A stretch of 5,193 nt of DNA from Thermoanaerobacteraceae bacterium (lineage in GTDB: Bacteria; Bacillota; Desulfotomaculia; Desulfotomaculales; Ammonificaceae): NCBI GenBank assembly GCA_030016455.1, contig JASEJH010000133.1, positions 1 through 5,193 of the forward strand. The letters run 5' to 3'. The translations under genes were made by a program, and so were the position numbers. The notes beneath the pieces were generated by a model. It saw nothing but the letters and a program-made list of their open reading frames with translations, made no database searches and was not told where the DNA came from. Of the stretch, positions 1-5,193 are shown piece after piece (the stretch's first letter is position 1; each line of letters opens with the position of its first letter).

Positions 1-9
1 AACCTCCTT
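1..9 (-). promoter_or_regulatory. Shine-Dalgarno of a further operon gene beyond the left edge
   Basis: The minus strand reads AAGGAGGTT at 9-1, an almost full match to the anti-Shine-Dalgarno, 21 bases after the fdhE stop. A start codon would fall just outside the window. Its identity is unknown; fdhD, a membrane subunit or a cofactor gene would all be plausible. Confidence 0.5.
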
Positions 10-30
10 GAAAAAACTTTGCCCTTCGGG

Positions 31-951
31 TCAATTTCCCGCCCGCTTCACCGCCGTTGCCGGGGAAGGTATTCCACCCCCTTCGGTCAAGGCAGCGAAA
101 TTGCTCCATTCCAACGCCGGGCTGCGGTACCCTTCACGAATCAGAAGCAGATCCAGAAAGAGGGTGCGCACATTTTCCAGCAGCAGATCTTCCGGCTCAC
201 CCAGCTTGGTGTCAAACGCCTTCAAGTAACCCCGGCATTCCCTGCACAGGTAAACGCGGTACTTCGGTCCTTCCTCAAACACGAACAGGCTTTGTTCACC
301 GCTGCCGGTACCGCAATACGGGCAACCAAGCCGGTGAAACCGCCATTTCGTGCCGCAGAGTTCGCAGTACAGGAGCCGTACCCTTTCCTCGCCCTGTAAA
401 ACGGAGAAGCCGGGATAATTTCCACACACCGGGCAGATGCCGCGCTGCCAGTCCTCCGCCTGAAACCAGTGGGCGGCCTCTTGCGCGTATGCCCGCATCA
501 AAAGCTTCACCGCCGCACCGGCCAGGAAGCCCTCCACTTCGGGGAGGGCACCGGCAGCAGGCAGCTCCGCTTCTTCAGTCCCTGCCGCCTTGCGGACGAT
601 CCTTTCCTGCAGGTAACTCAGGAAAGCAGCCCGGGCTGAAGGATTCTCGTTTAGGGAGGCGACGGCCCGCGAAACCTCAGGTTCCAGGTCCGGCAGTACT
701 CCCTTGACCGCCGCCGCCACACGGGCAACAAGCCCGCAGAAAACCTCTTCGCTCACCCGGGGGGGGACAAGCATAACCCAGGGCATACCTGCCCCCCACT
801 TCCGCTTATGCTCCGGGGTGGGAACGCCGGCTGCCAGCGGTCCACCCCCGACCTTACAGCGGAGCAACTCCCGCCAAAGAGCGACCATGTTCTGCAGGAG
901 CAGTTCCGCTTCCTGCCTGTCCAATTCCGGGACCACAGCTACCCTTTCCAT
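31..951 (-). CDS. fdhE: Formate dehydrogenase accessory (maturation) protein FdhE
   Basis: Cytoplasmic accessory protein needed for active respiratory formate dehydrogenase; in E. coli it binds the catalytic subunit before Tat export and is linked to redox quality control of its metal site. The product is 306 residues (E. coli FdhE about 309). The C-terminal half carries the family's four CxxC rubredoxin-like pairs: Cys173/176 (CPVC), Cys196/199 (CELC), Cys210/213 (CPYC) and Cys236/239 (CREC), which bind iron. The N-terminal half is helical and poorly conserved. ATG at 951 follows a weak GGTGA about 5 bases upstream, a much poorer ribosome site than those of fdhA and fdhB, consistent with a lower need for the chaperone or translational coupling to fdhB, which ends 11 bases earlier. 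The stop is TGA at 33-31. Its presence supports an exported FdnG-type enzyme. Confidence 0.92.
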   Translation of the reverse strand: MERVAVVPELDRQEAELLLQNMVALWRELLRCKVGGGPLAAGVPTPEHKRKWGAGMPWVMLVPPRVSEEVFCGLVARVAAAVKGVLPDLEPEVSRAVASLNENPSARAAFLSYLQERIVRKAAGTEEAELPAAGALPEVEGFLAGAAVKLLMRAYAQEAAHWFQAEDWQRGICPVCGNYPGFSVLQGEERVRLLYCELCGTKWRFHRLGCPYCGTGSGEQSLFVFEEGPKYRVYLCRECRGYLKAFDTKLGEPEDLLLENVRTLFLDLLLIREGYRSPALEWSNFAALTEGGGIPSPATAVKRAGN

Positions 952-962
952 AAATCACCAGC

Positions 963-1664
963 CTATCCCGTTTTTAACCCGTGAAGCCTCTTCCAGAAGG
1001 ACGAAATGCCGGACCGGCCGGCGAACCCGAGTTCGGCGAAAGGTACGTCCGAAATGTAAAGCCAGGAAGTCCCGCCCTGGTCTTCCTCGCCGTAAATGTG
1101 CCGGACGTATCTCGGGTCGGTGTTGATCCGGCGCTGGGCTTCGGCAAGCAATTCGGCGCGTTCGCCGAACTTCAGCGCCCCCGTGGTGCAGGCCTGGACG
1201 CAGGCAGGCTTCAGCCCCTGCCCCAAGCGGTCGTACGCTCCGCCGGGTTCGTAGCAAAAGCGACACTTCTGCACCCGCGGTACGCCGCTCGTCCACTCGT
1301 ACTGGGGGATCTCGAAGGGGCAGGCCACCTGGCAGTAGTAGCAACCGATGCACTTGTCCGAAGCCACGATCACCGGACCTTCCGGGGTCTTCTTCAGCAC
1401 CTTCATGAAGCAGGCTTCCACACACGCGGGGTCAAGGCAGTGCATACACTGGCGCTTCACGAAGCGATAGGCGACTGCCGATCCGTATTCGATGAATTTA
1501 TGCTCCACCCTGGTCCAGGTCGTTCTTCCCAAAGCCGGCGGGTTGTCCCGCGTATTGGTAAAGGTCGTGGCGGTCGCGGGAAGGTTGTTCCACTGCTTGC
1601 ATGCCACCTGGCAACTGCGGCAACCGATGCACTTCAGGAGGTCTACAAGTACTGCTTTCGGCAT
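963..1664 (-). CDS. fdhB: Formate dehydrogenase iron-sulfur (beta) subunit, FdnH type without membrane anchor
   Basis: Carries electrons from FdhA to the next acceptor. The product is 233 residues with 16 cysteines in four ferredoxin-like groups: Cys12/15/18/22, Cys73/76/81/85, Cys105/108/111/115 and Cys134/137/155/159, as expected for four [4Fe-4S] clusters. There is no signal peptide, so it probably rides out with FdhA through Tat, as known for FdnGH. E. coli FdnH (294 residues) ends in a transmembrane helix; this protein stops at a polar tail (...FWKRLHGLKTG) with no such helix. Start choice: GGAGGG at 1679-1674 touches the upstream ATG at 1673 but sits 9 bases before the ATG at 1664, which also gives the familiar MPKAVLVDLLKCIGC beginning. 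The 1673 start would add three residues. Lies 27 bases after fdhA and 11 before fdhE. The electron acceptor is not evident. Confidence 0.93.
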   Translation of the reverse strand: MPKAVLVDLLKCIGCRSCQVACKQWNNLPATATTFTNTRDNPPALGRTTWTRVEHKFIEYGSAVAYRFVKRQCMHCLDPACVEACFMKVLKKTPEGPVIVASDKCIGCYYCQVACPFEIPQYEWTSGVPRVQKCRFCYEPGGAYDRLGQGLKPACVQACTTGALKFGERAELLAEAQRRINTDPRYVRHIYGEEDQGGTSWLYISDVPFAELGFAGRSGISSFWKRLHGLKTG

Positions 1665-1673
1665 CCCGATCAT

Positions 1674-1679
1674 CCCTCC
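1674..1679 (-). promoter_or_regulatory. Ribosome binding site that decides the fdhB start
   Basis: GGAGGG lies directly against the ATG at 1673 (no spacer) and 9 bases from the ATG at 1664. The second spacing is functional and the first is not, so the internal ATG is preferred. Confidence 0.7.
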
Positions 1680-1691
1680 AAATCAAAATAG

Positions 1692-4600
1692 TTAAGCCTT
1701 CCGAATGTTGCAAAGGCAGGCTTTGTATTCCGGGATCTGGGTGTTCGCATCACCGAGGGAGACAGTAAGTACATTCGCCGACTCCCCCGAGCCCAGACCC
1801 TGGTATCCCCAGTGCCAGGGAAGGCCTATGATTTCTACTTCGCGCCCGTTAACCTTCACCGGGCGGAGACTGGGGGTAACGCACGCCTTGCACCTGAGTT
1901 GACCGCGCGCCGTAGAAACGACGACAGTATCACCGGCTTCAATTCGCAACTTCGCCGCGAGCTGGGGCGATATCTCCACAAATACTTCCGGCATCAACTC
2001 TACCAGCCACGGGCAATTCCTGGTGACAGCGCCGCTCTGGTAGTGTTCAATCAGCCGGAAAGTGGTCAGTACGTACGGGAACGCGGGACTGGCCGTAGCA
2101 GCCACCTGGGCGAAATCGCCTTTCCGCCAGAGGATGACGGGATTAACCTGTTGCTTCGAGATAAGATTACTTACGGGACTTTCCACCGGTTCATAATGCT
2201 CCGGAAGCGGTCCCTCTTTCAACGCCGCCGCCCTGATTCCGTGAGCCGCGCCAAACAGGCGCCCCACGCCCTCGGGAACCATAATGAAGGGCGCCCCTGC
2301 CGTCTTTGCCGGCGGTATCGGATTTCCGGCAGCATCTTTGACCCCGAAATCCGGAACATCGTTGGTGACCCACTTGGACCCGTCCCAGGTCGCCAGAGCG
2401 CGCTTTGGATCCCACGGTTTTCCGTTCGGGTCACACGAGCAGCGGTTGTAAACAATCCGCCGGTTCACGGGCCAGGCAAAAGCCCATTTGGGATAAAGCC
2501 CCAGTCCCGTCTTGTCCGTCCGGTTGCGCCGTTTCGCCGCCACCAGCTTCAACTCCGGATCCACGGCCCAGTAACCGGCATAAATCCAGTTGCCGCAAGC
2601 CGTAGAGCCATCAGCCGCAAGCTTGGCAAAAGTATCCAGCGCCTTTCCGTCGGCTACAGTGTACCCGTTAATCTCCAACGCTACCTTTTCAACGTCCGGC
2701 TCCTCCGAACCAGGGGCATCATAGTTCCATACCATATTTAGGATCGGGTCGGGGAACTTCCCGCCAGCCTGGTACTCGGCCCGGATGGCCTTGAACAGGC
2801 GGTCGGCGATCCAGAGATCGGTCCGGGCATCACCAAGCGGTTCCACCGCTTTCCAGCGGTACTGAGCCCAGCGACCGCTGTTGGTGACCGTACCCTCCTT
2901 TTCATACGAGAAAGCCGCAGGCAAGAAGAAGACCTCGGTCTTGATCTGCTTGGGATCCGCACCGGGGCGCTTCCAAAAGGCCGCCGTTTCGGTTTCGAAA
3001 AGATCCACCACGACCAGCCAGTCCAAGTTCTCCATGGCCTTCCTTTCTGCTGCCGCGGTAGGACCACCGACCAGCGGGTTTTGCCCCCACGCAAAGAACC
3101 CCTTGATCTTGCCGTCGGCCATATCCTGGAAAATAGAGACGTGGTCATGGGATTTGCCGTCGAGCTTGGGCAACCAGTCAAAGCAGAAGTCGTTCTCCTT
3201 GGTCGCTTTGTCACCGTACCAGGCCTTTAATTGACTGATCAAGAATTTCCCGGTATTTTGCCAGAAACTGGTCTTAGGCACTTCCTTGTCGAGGTAGTCC
3301 TGGAGCCTGGTATGCTTGGTGGCGTCAACCATGGCAAGGTACCCCGGAAGCAGGTGGAAGAGCATTGCCATATCCGTCGAGCCCTGAACGTTGGACTCCC
3401 CGCGCTGGGCGTTCACCCCCCCGCCGGCGATCCCCACGTTACCGAGAATGAGTTGCAACATCGCAATGGCCCGGCAGTTTTGGCTGCCGTAAGTGTGCTG
3501 CGTGATCCCCATGGCGTAGACAATATTCCCGGCCTTGCCCGGTTGCCCCGTAGCGCAGAAGGTTTCGCATACCTGCTGGTAAACGTCTTCCGGCGTTCCG
3601 GTAATCTGACAGACCGTTTTGATGTCGTAGCGGGCCACGTGTTTCTTGAGAATTTGGAAAACACTGTTGGGGTGACTCAGGGTCGGATCCTTTTTAATCG
3701 TCTCGCCGTCTTTTTGGTACTGCCAAGTCTTGGTGTCGTAGACGATCTTGCCATCCACAACCTTGGCCCCCGAAAAGAGGCCGTCTTCACATTTGAAGTC
3801 GGGGCTGACGAGGTAAGAGGCGTTGGTGTAATTCACGACGTACTCATGATGGTAAAGCTTGTTCTGGATGGCGTAATTAATCATGCCCAAAAGGAACGGT
3901 ATATCCGTCCCTGGTCTGATTCGCGCGTAAATATCAGCTAACGCCGCGCTCTTCGAGTACCGGGGGTCTACCACGATCAACTTTGTGCCCCGTGTCTCCC
4001 TACCCTTTAAAATCCAGCGCATTGCCATGGGATGACACTCGGCGGAATTGGAACCGATCATCAAAACAACATCAGAATTCTTGTAGTCAACGAAATGGTT
4101 GGTCATTACTCCTCTACCGAACGTGTTGGCCAGACCGGCCACCGTTGAGGAGTGTCAGAGACGGGCGTGGTGGTCTATGTTGATAACCCCTAAAGCCCGG
4201 AGCAGTTTGTGAATTACATAGTTCTCCTCGTTATCGAGCGAGGCGCTTCCCAGGTGGGCGATCGCCTGCGTCCGGTTAACGGTAACGCCGGCCGCATCTG
4301 TGGTTTCAAACGAGGCGTCGCGGGTCTCTTTCACCCGACTGGCGATCGTCTTTAGCGCCCAGTCCCAATCCTTGACCTCCCACTTGCTGCTGCCGGGAGC
4401 GCGGTAAAGAACCTGGGTGACCCGGCGCGGATTCTGCACCCGCTGCCTGTTCTCGGCCACGATGGTATTGGCGTCGGAAATGGAAATTCCTTTCGGACAG
4501 AGCGCTCCTTCGTTGATGGGGTGATCGGGGTCGCCTTCGATGGATACAACCTTGCCGTCTTCGCTGTAAACGATCAAACCGCAGCCGCAGCCGCAATAGG

Positions 4601-4757
4601 CACAAATGGAAGCTGTTTCCTTGGCCCGTTTGAGCCTATAGGACCCGGGCACGGGAGCCGGCAATTCCGCCGCGGAACTCACAACCGGAATACCGACGAT
4701 GCCTGCCGTGCCTAAACCCAAAAGTTTCAGGAAGTCACGCCGGTTTAGTCCGCCCAT
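1692..4757 (-). CDS. fdhA: Formate dehydrogenase catalytic (alpha) subunit, FdnG type, selenocysteine-containing, Tat-exported
   Basis: Oxidises formate to CO2 at a bis-pterin guanine dinucleotide Mo or W centre and passes electrons to FdhB. The product is 1021 residues with the in-frame UGA read as selenocysteine; E. coli FdnG is 1015. In order: a twin-arginine signal (NRRDFLK at residues 5-11, hydrophobic stretch to about 26, likely cleavage near Ala30); an N-terminal [4Fe-4S] site (Cys52, Cys55, Cys59, Cys87) followed by conserved Lys89; Sec201-His202 at the active site; pterin-binding motifs GSNSAECHP (about 235-243) and VVDPR (262-266); and a C-terminal dinucleotide-binding domain ending in GDANTQIPEYK. 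ATG at 4757 is preceded by AGGAGG at 6 bases spacing and directly starts the Tat motif. The stop is TAA. Apart from the UGA there is no frameshift. An extra Cys57 sits inside the cluster motif. Metal identity (Mo or W) cannot be told from sequence. First gene of the operon. Confidence 0.96.
4108..4154 (-). promoter_or_regulatory. Bacterial SECIS element in fdhA mRNA
   Basis: Directs SelB and Sec-tRNA to the upstream UGA. In mRNA sense, ACUCCUC (4153-4147) pairs perfectly with GAGGAGU (4114-4108), AACG (4146-4143) with CGUU (4123-4120), and GGCC (4140-4137) with GGCC (4131-4128). These enclose the loop GGUCU (4136-4132). Counting U of UGA as 1, the GGUCU loop occupies 22-26 and a U sits at 17 (4141), the same positions as the loop and bulged U of E. 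coli fdhF that SelB recognises (known from that system). The hairpin lies inside the coding sequence, as is usual in bacteria. Confidence 0.9.
4155..4157 (-). other. In-frame UGA selenocysteine codon (Sec201 of FdhA)
   Basis: The TGA on the minus strand lies between ...DHHARL and HSSTVAGLANTFGRG. E. coli FdnG (recalled) has ...ARVUHGPTVASLAPTFGRG at the same place, with Sec196. Homology runs uninterrupted on both sides in the same frame, and His follows the Sec as in the family. A SECIS hairpin begins one base downstream. Software that treats TGA as stop will report two genes or a pseudogene here. Confidence 0.96.
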
Positions 4758-4822
4758 AACTTTCCTCCTTTCGGTATCGAAAGTGGATGTCGGCCAGTAT
4801 GATTACGTTTCTTCCCGGGCAA
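4745..4822 (-). CDS. Possible 25-residue leader peptide, TTG start, overlapping the fdhA start
   Basis: A TTG at 4822-4820 lies 6 bases after AAAGGAGGTG (4836-4827 region), a ten-base perfect complement to the 16S rRNA tail. The frame runs 25 codons (MPGKKRNHTG..., basic, no recognisable motif) to TAA at 4747-4745, overlapping fdhA by 13 bases in another frame. The fdhA ribosome site lies inside it, so translation of the leader could couple to or block fdhA initiation. No homologue is recognised; the main support is the ribosome site. The Shine-Dalgarno might instead belong to a regulatory RNA or be a relic. Confidence 0.3.
   Translation of the reverse strand: MPGKKRNHTGRHPLSIPKGGKLWAD
4764..4772 (-). 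promoter_or_regulatory. Strong ribosome binding site of fdhA
   Basis: GAAAGGAGG on the minus strand is a nine-base match to the complement of the 16S rRNA 3' end. The AGGAGG core lies 6 bases before the ATG at 4757. It supports the start chosen for fdhA. Confidence 0.85.
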
Positions 4823-4826
4823 AAAA

Positions 4827-4913
4827 CACCTCCTTTGGCTTCCGCCTTTGTTCTTGGGCCAGCCGCACCAGGAAACAACCAGATGAGACTGGACCTCAAG
4901 CCTTTTGCGGAAG
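4827..4913 (-). promoter_or_regulatory. Possible structured leader RNA (cis-regulatory) ahead of fdhA
   Basis: In transcript sense, GGCUU (4902-4898) can pair with AAGCC (4841-4837), enclosing a CCAG/CUGG hairpin (4892-4889 with 4882-4879) and an imperfect UUCCUGG/CCAAGAA stem (4874-4868 with 4857-4851). Alternatively CUUCCGC (4913-4907) pairs with GCGGAAG (4845-4839). The two outer pairings exclude each other and adjoin a strong Shine-Dalgarno at 4836-4827, as in a translational switch. Known Moco and tungsten-cofactor riboswitches can precede molybdoenzyme genes, but I cannot match this sequence to their consensus. Hand folding only. Confidence 0.3.
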
Positions 4914-4950
4914 AAAGATGAAAGTTTGGTGTGCGTTAGGTTCCAAGGAA

Positions 4951-4977
4951 TAAAATTCATCTGTTGAATCAATTTTA
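4951..4977 (-). repeat. A/T-rich imperfect dyad just downstream of the candidate promoter
   Basis: TAAAATT (4977-4971) and AATTTTA (4957-4951) form a perfect seven-base inverted repeat with 13 bases between, and inner AT steps also match. It would lie about at the transcript start, where an operator could act. A/T-rich DNA yields such repeats by chance. Confidence 0.3.
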
Positions 4978-4984
4978 CGACAAA

Positions 4985-5013
4985 ATTTTGATAAAAGCAA
5001 TAGAAATTGACAA
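4985..5013 (-). promoter_or_regulatory. Candidate sigma-70-type promoter of the fdh operon
   Basis: TTGTCA (5013-5008, five of six consensus bases) is followed after 17 bases by CAAAAT (4990-4985, four of six) in an A/T-rich stretch, about 230 bases upstream of fdhA. The -10 box is weak, so an activator may be needed. No good sigma-54 GG-N10-GC site was seen between here and fdhA. Confidence 0.3.
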
Positions 5014-5111
5014 CTTTTAAGCCTACCAATGATAAATTTCTTAAATAAATTCGGCAGGTTTTCCGGTTCGATTGAGAGGGAACCGTAAGGCGGGAACAAA
5101 AAATTTTTGCA

Positions 5112-5141
5112 TTCCGGTTTTCCGGGCTTCAGTAACCGGAA
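5112..5141. repeat. Eight-base inverted repeat next to the intron junction
   Basis: TTCCGGTT (5112-5119) and AACCGGAA (5134-5141) are perfect inverted copies with a 14-base loop. Read on the minus strand, the hairpin is followed after eight bases by T6 (5103-5098), too far for a typical intrinsic terminator. A second hairpin, CGGTTC/GAACCG (5064-5069 with 5080-5085), lies nearby, and GGTTTTCCGG occurs twice (5057-5066 and 5116-5125). Function unknown. Confidence 0.45.
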
Positions 5142-5148
5142 GGCAACA

Positions 5149-5193
5149 ATCGAGTAGGAGGGGGCGGTTAGCCCCCGTCCTCTCACACCACCC
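5149..5193 (-). mobile_element. 3' end of a group II intron (end of domain V and domain VI), truncated by window edge
   Basis: In minus-strand sense GGGUGGUG (5193-5186) resembles the closing strand of a domain V. It is followed by a domain VI-like hairpin: GAG (5184-5182) pairs with CUC (5154-5152), AGGA (5181-5178) with UCCU (5159-5156), and GGGGGC (5176-5171) with GCCCCC (5165-5160) around loop UAACC. A single A (5155) bulges between UCCU and CUC on the 3' strand, seven bases from a GAU 3' end at 5149, just where the branch-point adenosine of group II introns sits. The motif GGTGGTGTGAGAGGACGG is one I associate with bacterial group II introns. The catalytic core and any reverse transcriptase would lie beyond the right edge. 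The exact 3' boundary could be a base off. Confidence 0.62.

Noticed and set aside
11..34. Weak terminator-like hairpin after fdhE (CCC-GAA-GGG extended by TTG/CAA, then T6 on the minus strand)
   Set aside because: The stem is short, has a bulge and overlaps the stop codon; a strong Shine-Dalgarno follows at once, which suggests the operon continues.
981..1691. Long plus-strand open frame of 236 codons opposite fdhB
   Set aside because: It is antisense to a cysteine-patterned, clearly recognisable FdhB and its translation resembles no family; high GC content keeps the opposite frame open.
1812..2741. Plus-strand open frame of 309 codons opposite fdhA (also 3231-3941)
   Set aside because: Arginine- and proline-rich shadow translations antisense to conserved fdhA domains, with no recognisable domain.
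4155..4157. TGA as a true stop, making fdhA a pseudogene or two genes
   Set aside because: Same-frame homology on both sides, Sec position conserved in FdnG-type enzymes, and a SECIS hairpin right after it.
5098..5141. Intrinsic terminator on the minus strand formed by TTCCGGTT/AACCGGAA and T6
   Set aside because: Eight bases including an A-run separate stem and T-run, and the loop is 14 bases, so it does not fit the usual geometry.
4896..5186. Minus-strand open frame of 96 codons upstream of fdhA
   Set aside because: It would begin inside the intron domain VI hairpin, run through the A/T-rich promoter segment, and has no Shine-Dalgarno or family resemblance.

Overview
The window holds a formate dehydrogenase operon on the minus strand, read from right to left. 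Its order is a selenocysteine-containing, Tat-exported catalytic subunit (fdhA, FdnG type), a four-cluster ferredoxin-like electron-transfer subunit (fdhB, FdnH type), and the maturation factor FdhE. The genes are tightly packed: about 27 bases between fdhA and fdhB, and 11 between fdhB and fdhE. At positions 1-9 the minus strand carries a Shine-Dalgarno sequence, so the operon probably continues beyond the left edge. No plus-strand gene is convincing.

The central event is recoding. The alpha subunit is interrupted by an in-frame TGA (4157-4155), which would split it into pieces of 200 and about 815 residues. The protein aligns with FdnG-type enzymes across this codon, with Sec201 followed by His202. 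A textbook bacterial SECIS hairpin starts one base after the UGA, so the gene is one intact selenoprotein of 1021 residues. The organism must therefore have SelA or equivalent, SelB, SelC and SelD, all encoded elsewhere.

The rightmost 436 bases (4758-5193) hold no convincing full-size gene. From fdhA outward they contain two very strong Shine-Dalgarno sequences, a possible 25-codon leader ORF with a TTG start, a stretch that can form mutually exclusive helices (possible cis-regulatory RNA), an A/T-rich segment with a sigma-70-like promoter candidate and dyads, a hairpin-rich patch, and at the extreme edge what looks like the 3' end of a group II intron (end of domain V plus domain VI with a bulged branch-point adenosine). 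The intron has the same orientation as the operon.

Together, FdhA oxidises formate at a Mo or W bis-pterin site outside the cytoplasmic membrane after Tat export. FdhB takes the electrons through four [4Fe-4S] clusters, and FdhE assists assembly or quality control before export. FdhB lacks the C-terminal membrane helix of E. coli FdnH, and no cytochrome b gamma subunit is seen, so the complex resembles soluble FdhAB types unless the anchor lies off the left edge.

The organism is probably an anaerobic bacterium. Near-perfect anti-Shine-Dalgarno matches, a TTG start candidate, fairly GC-rich genes and a group II intron fit a clostridial Firmicute (for example a sulfate-reducing, acetogenic or syntrophic lineage). 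That assignment is inference, and a deltaproteobacterial-type host cannot be excluded. I see nothing that amounts to an undescribed system. The least explained parts are the leader RNA and the intron junction.
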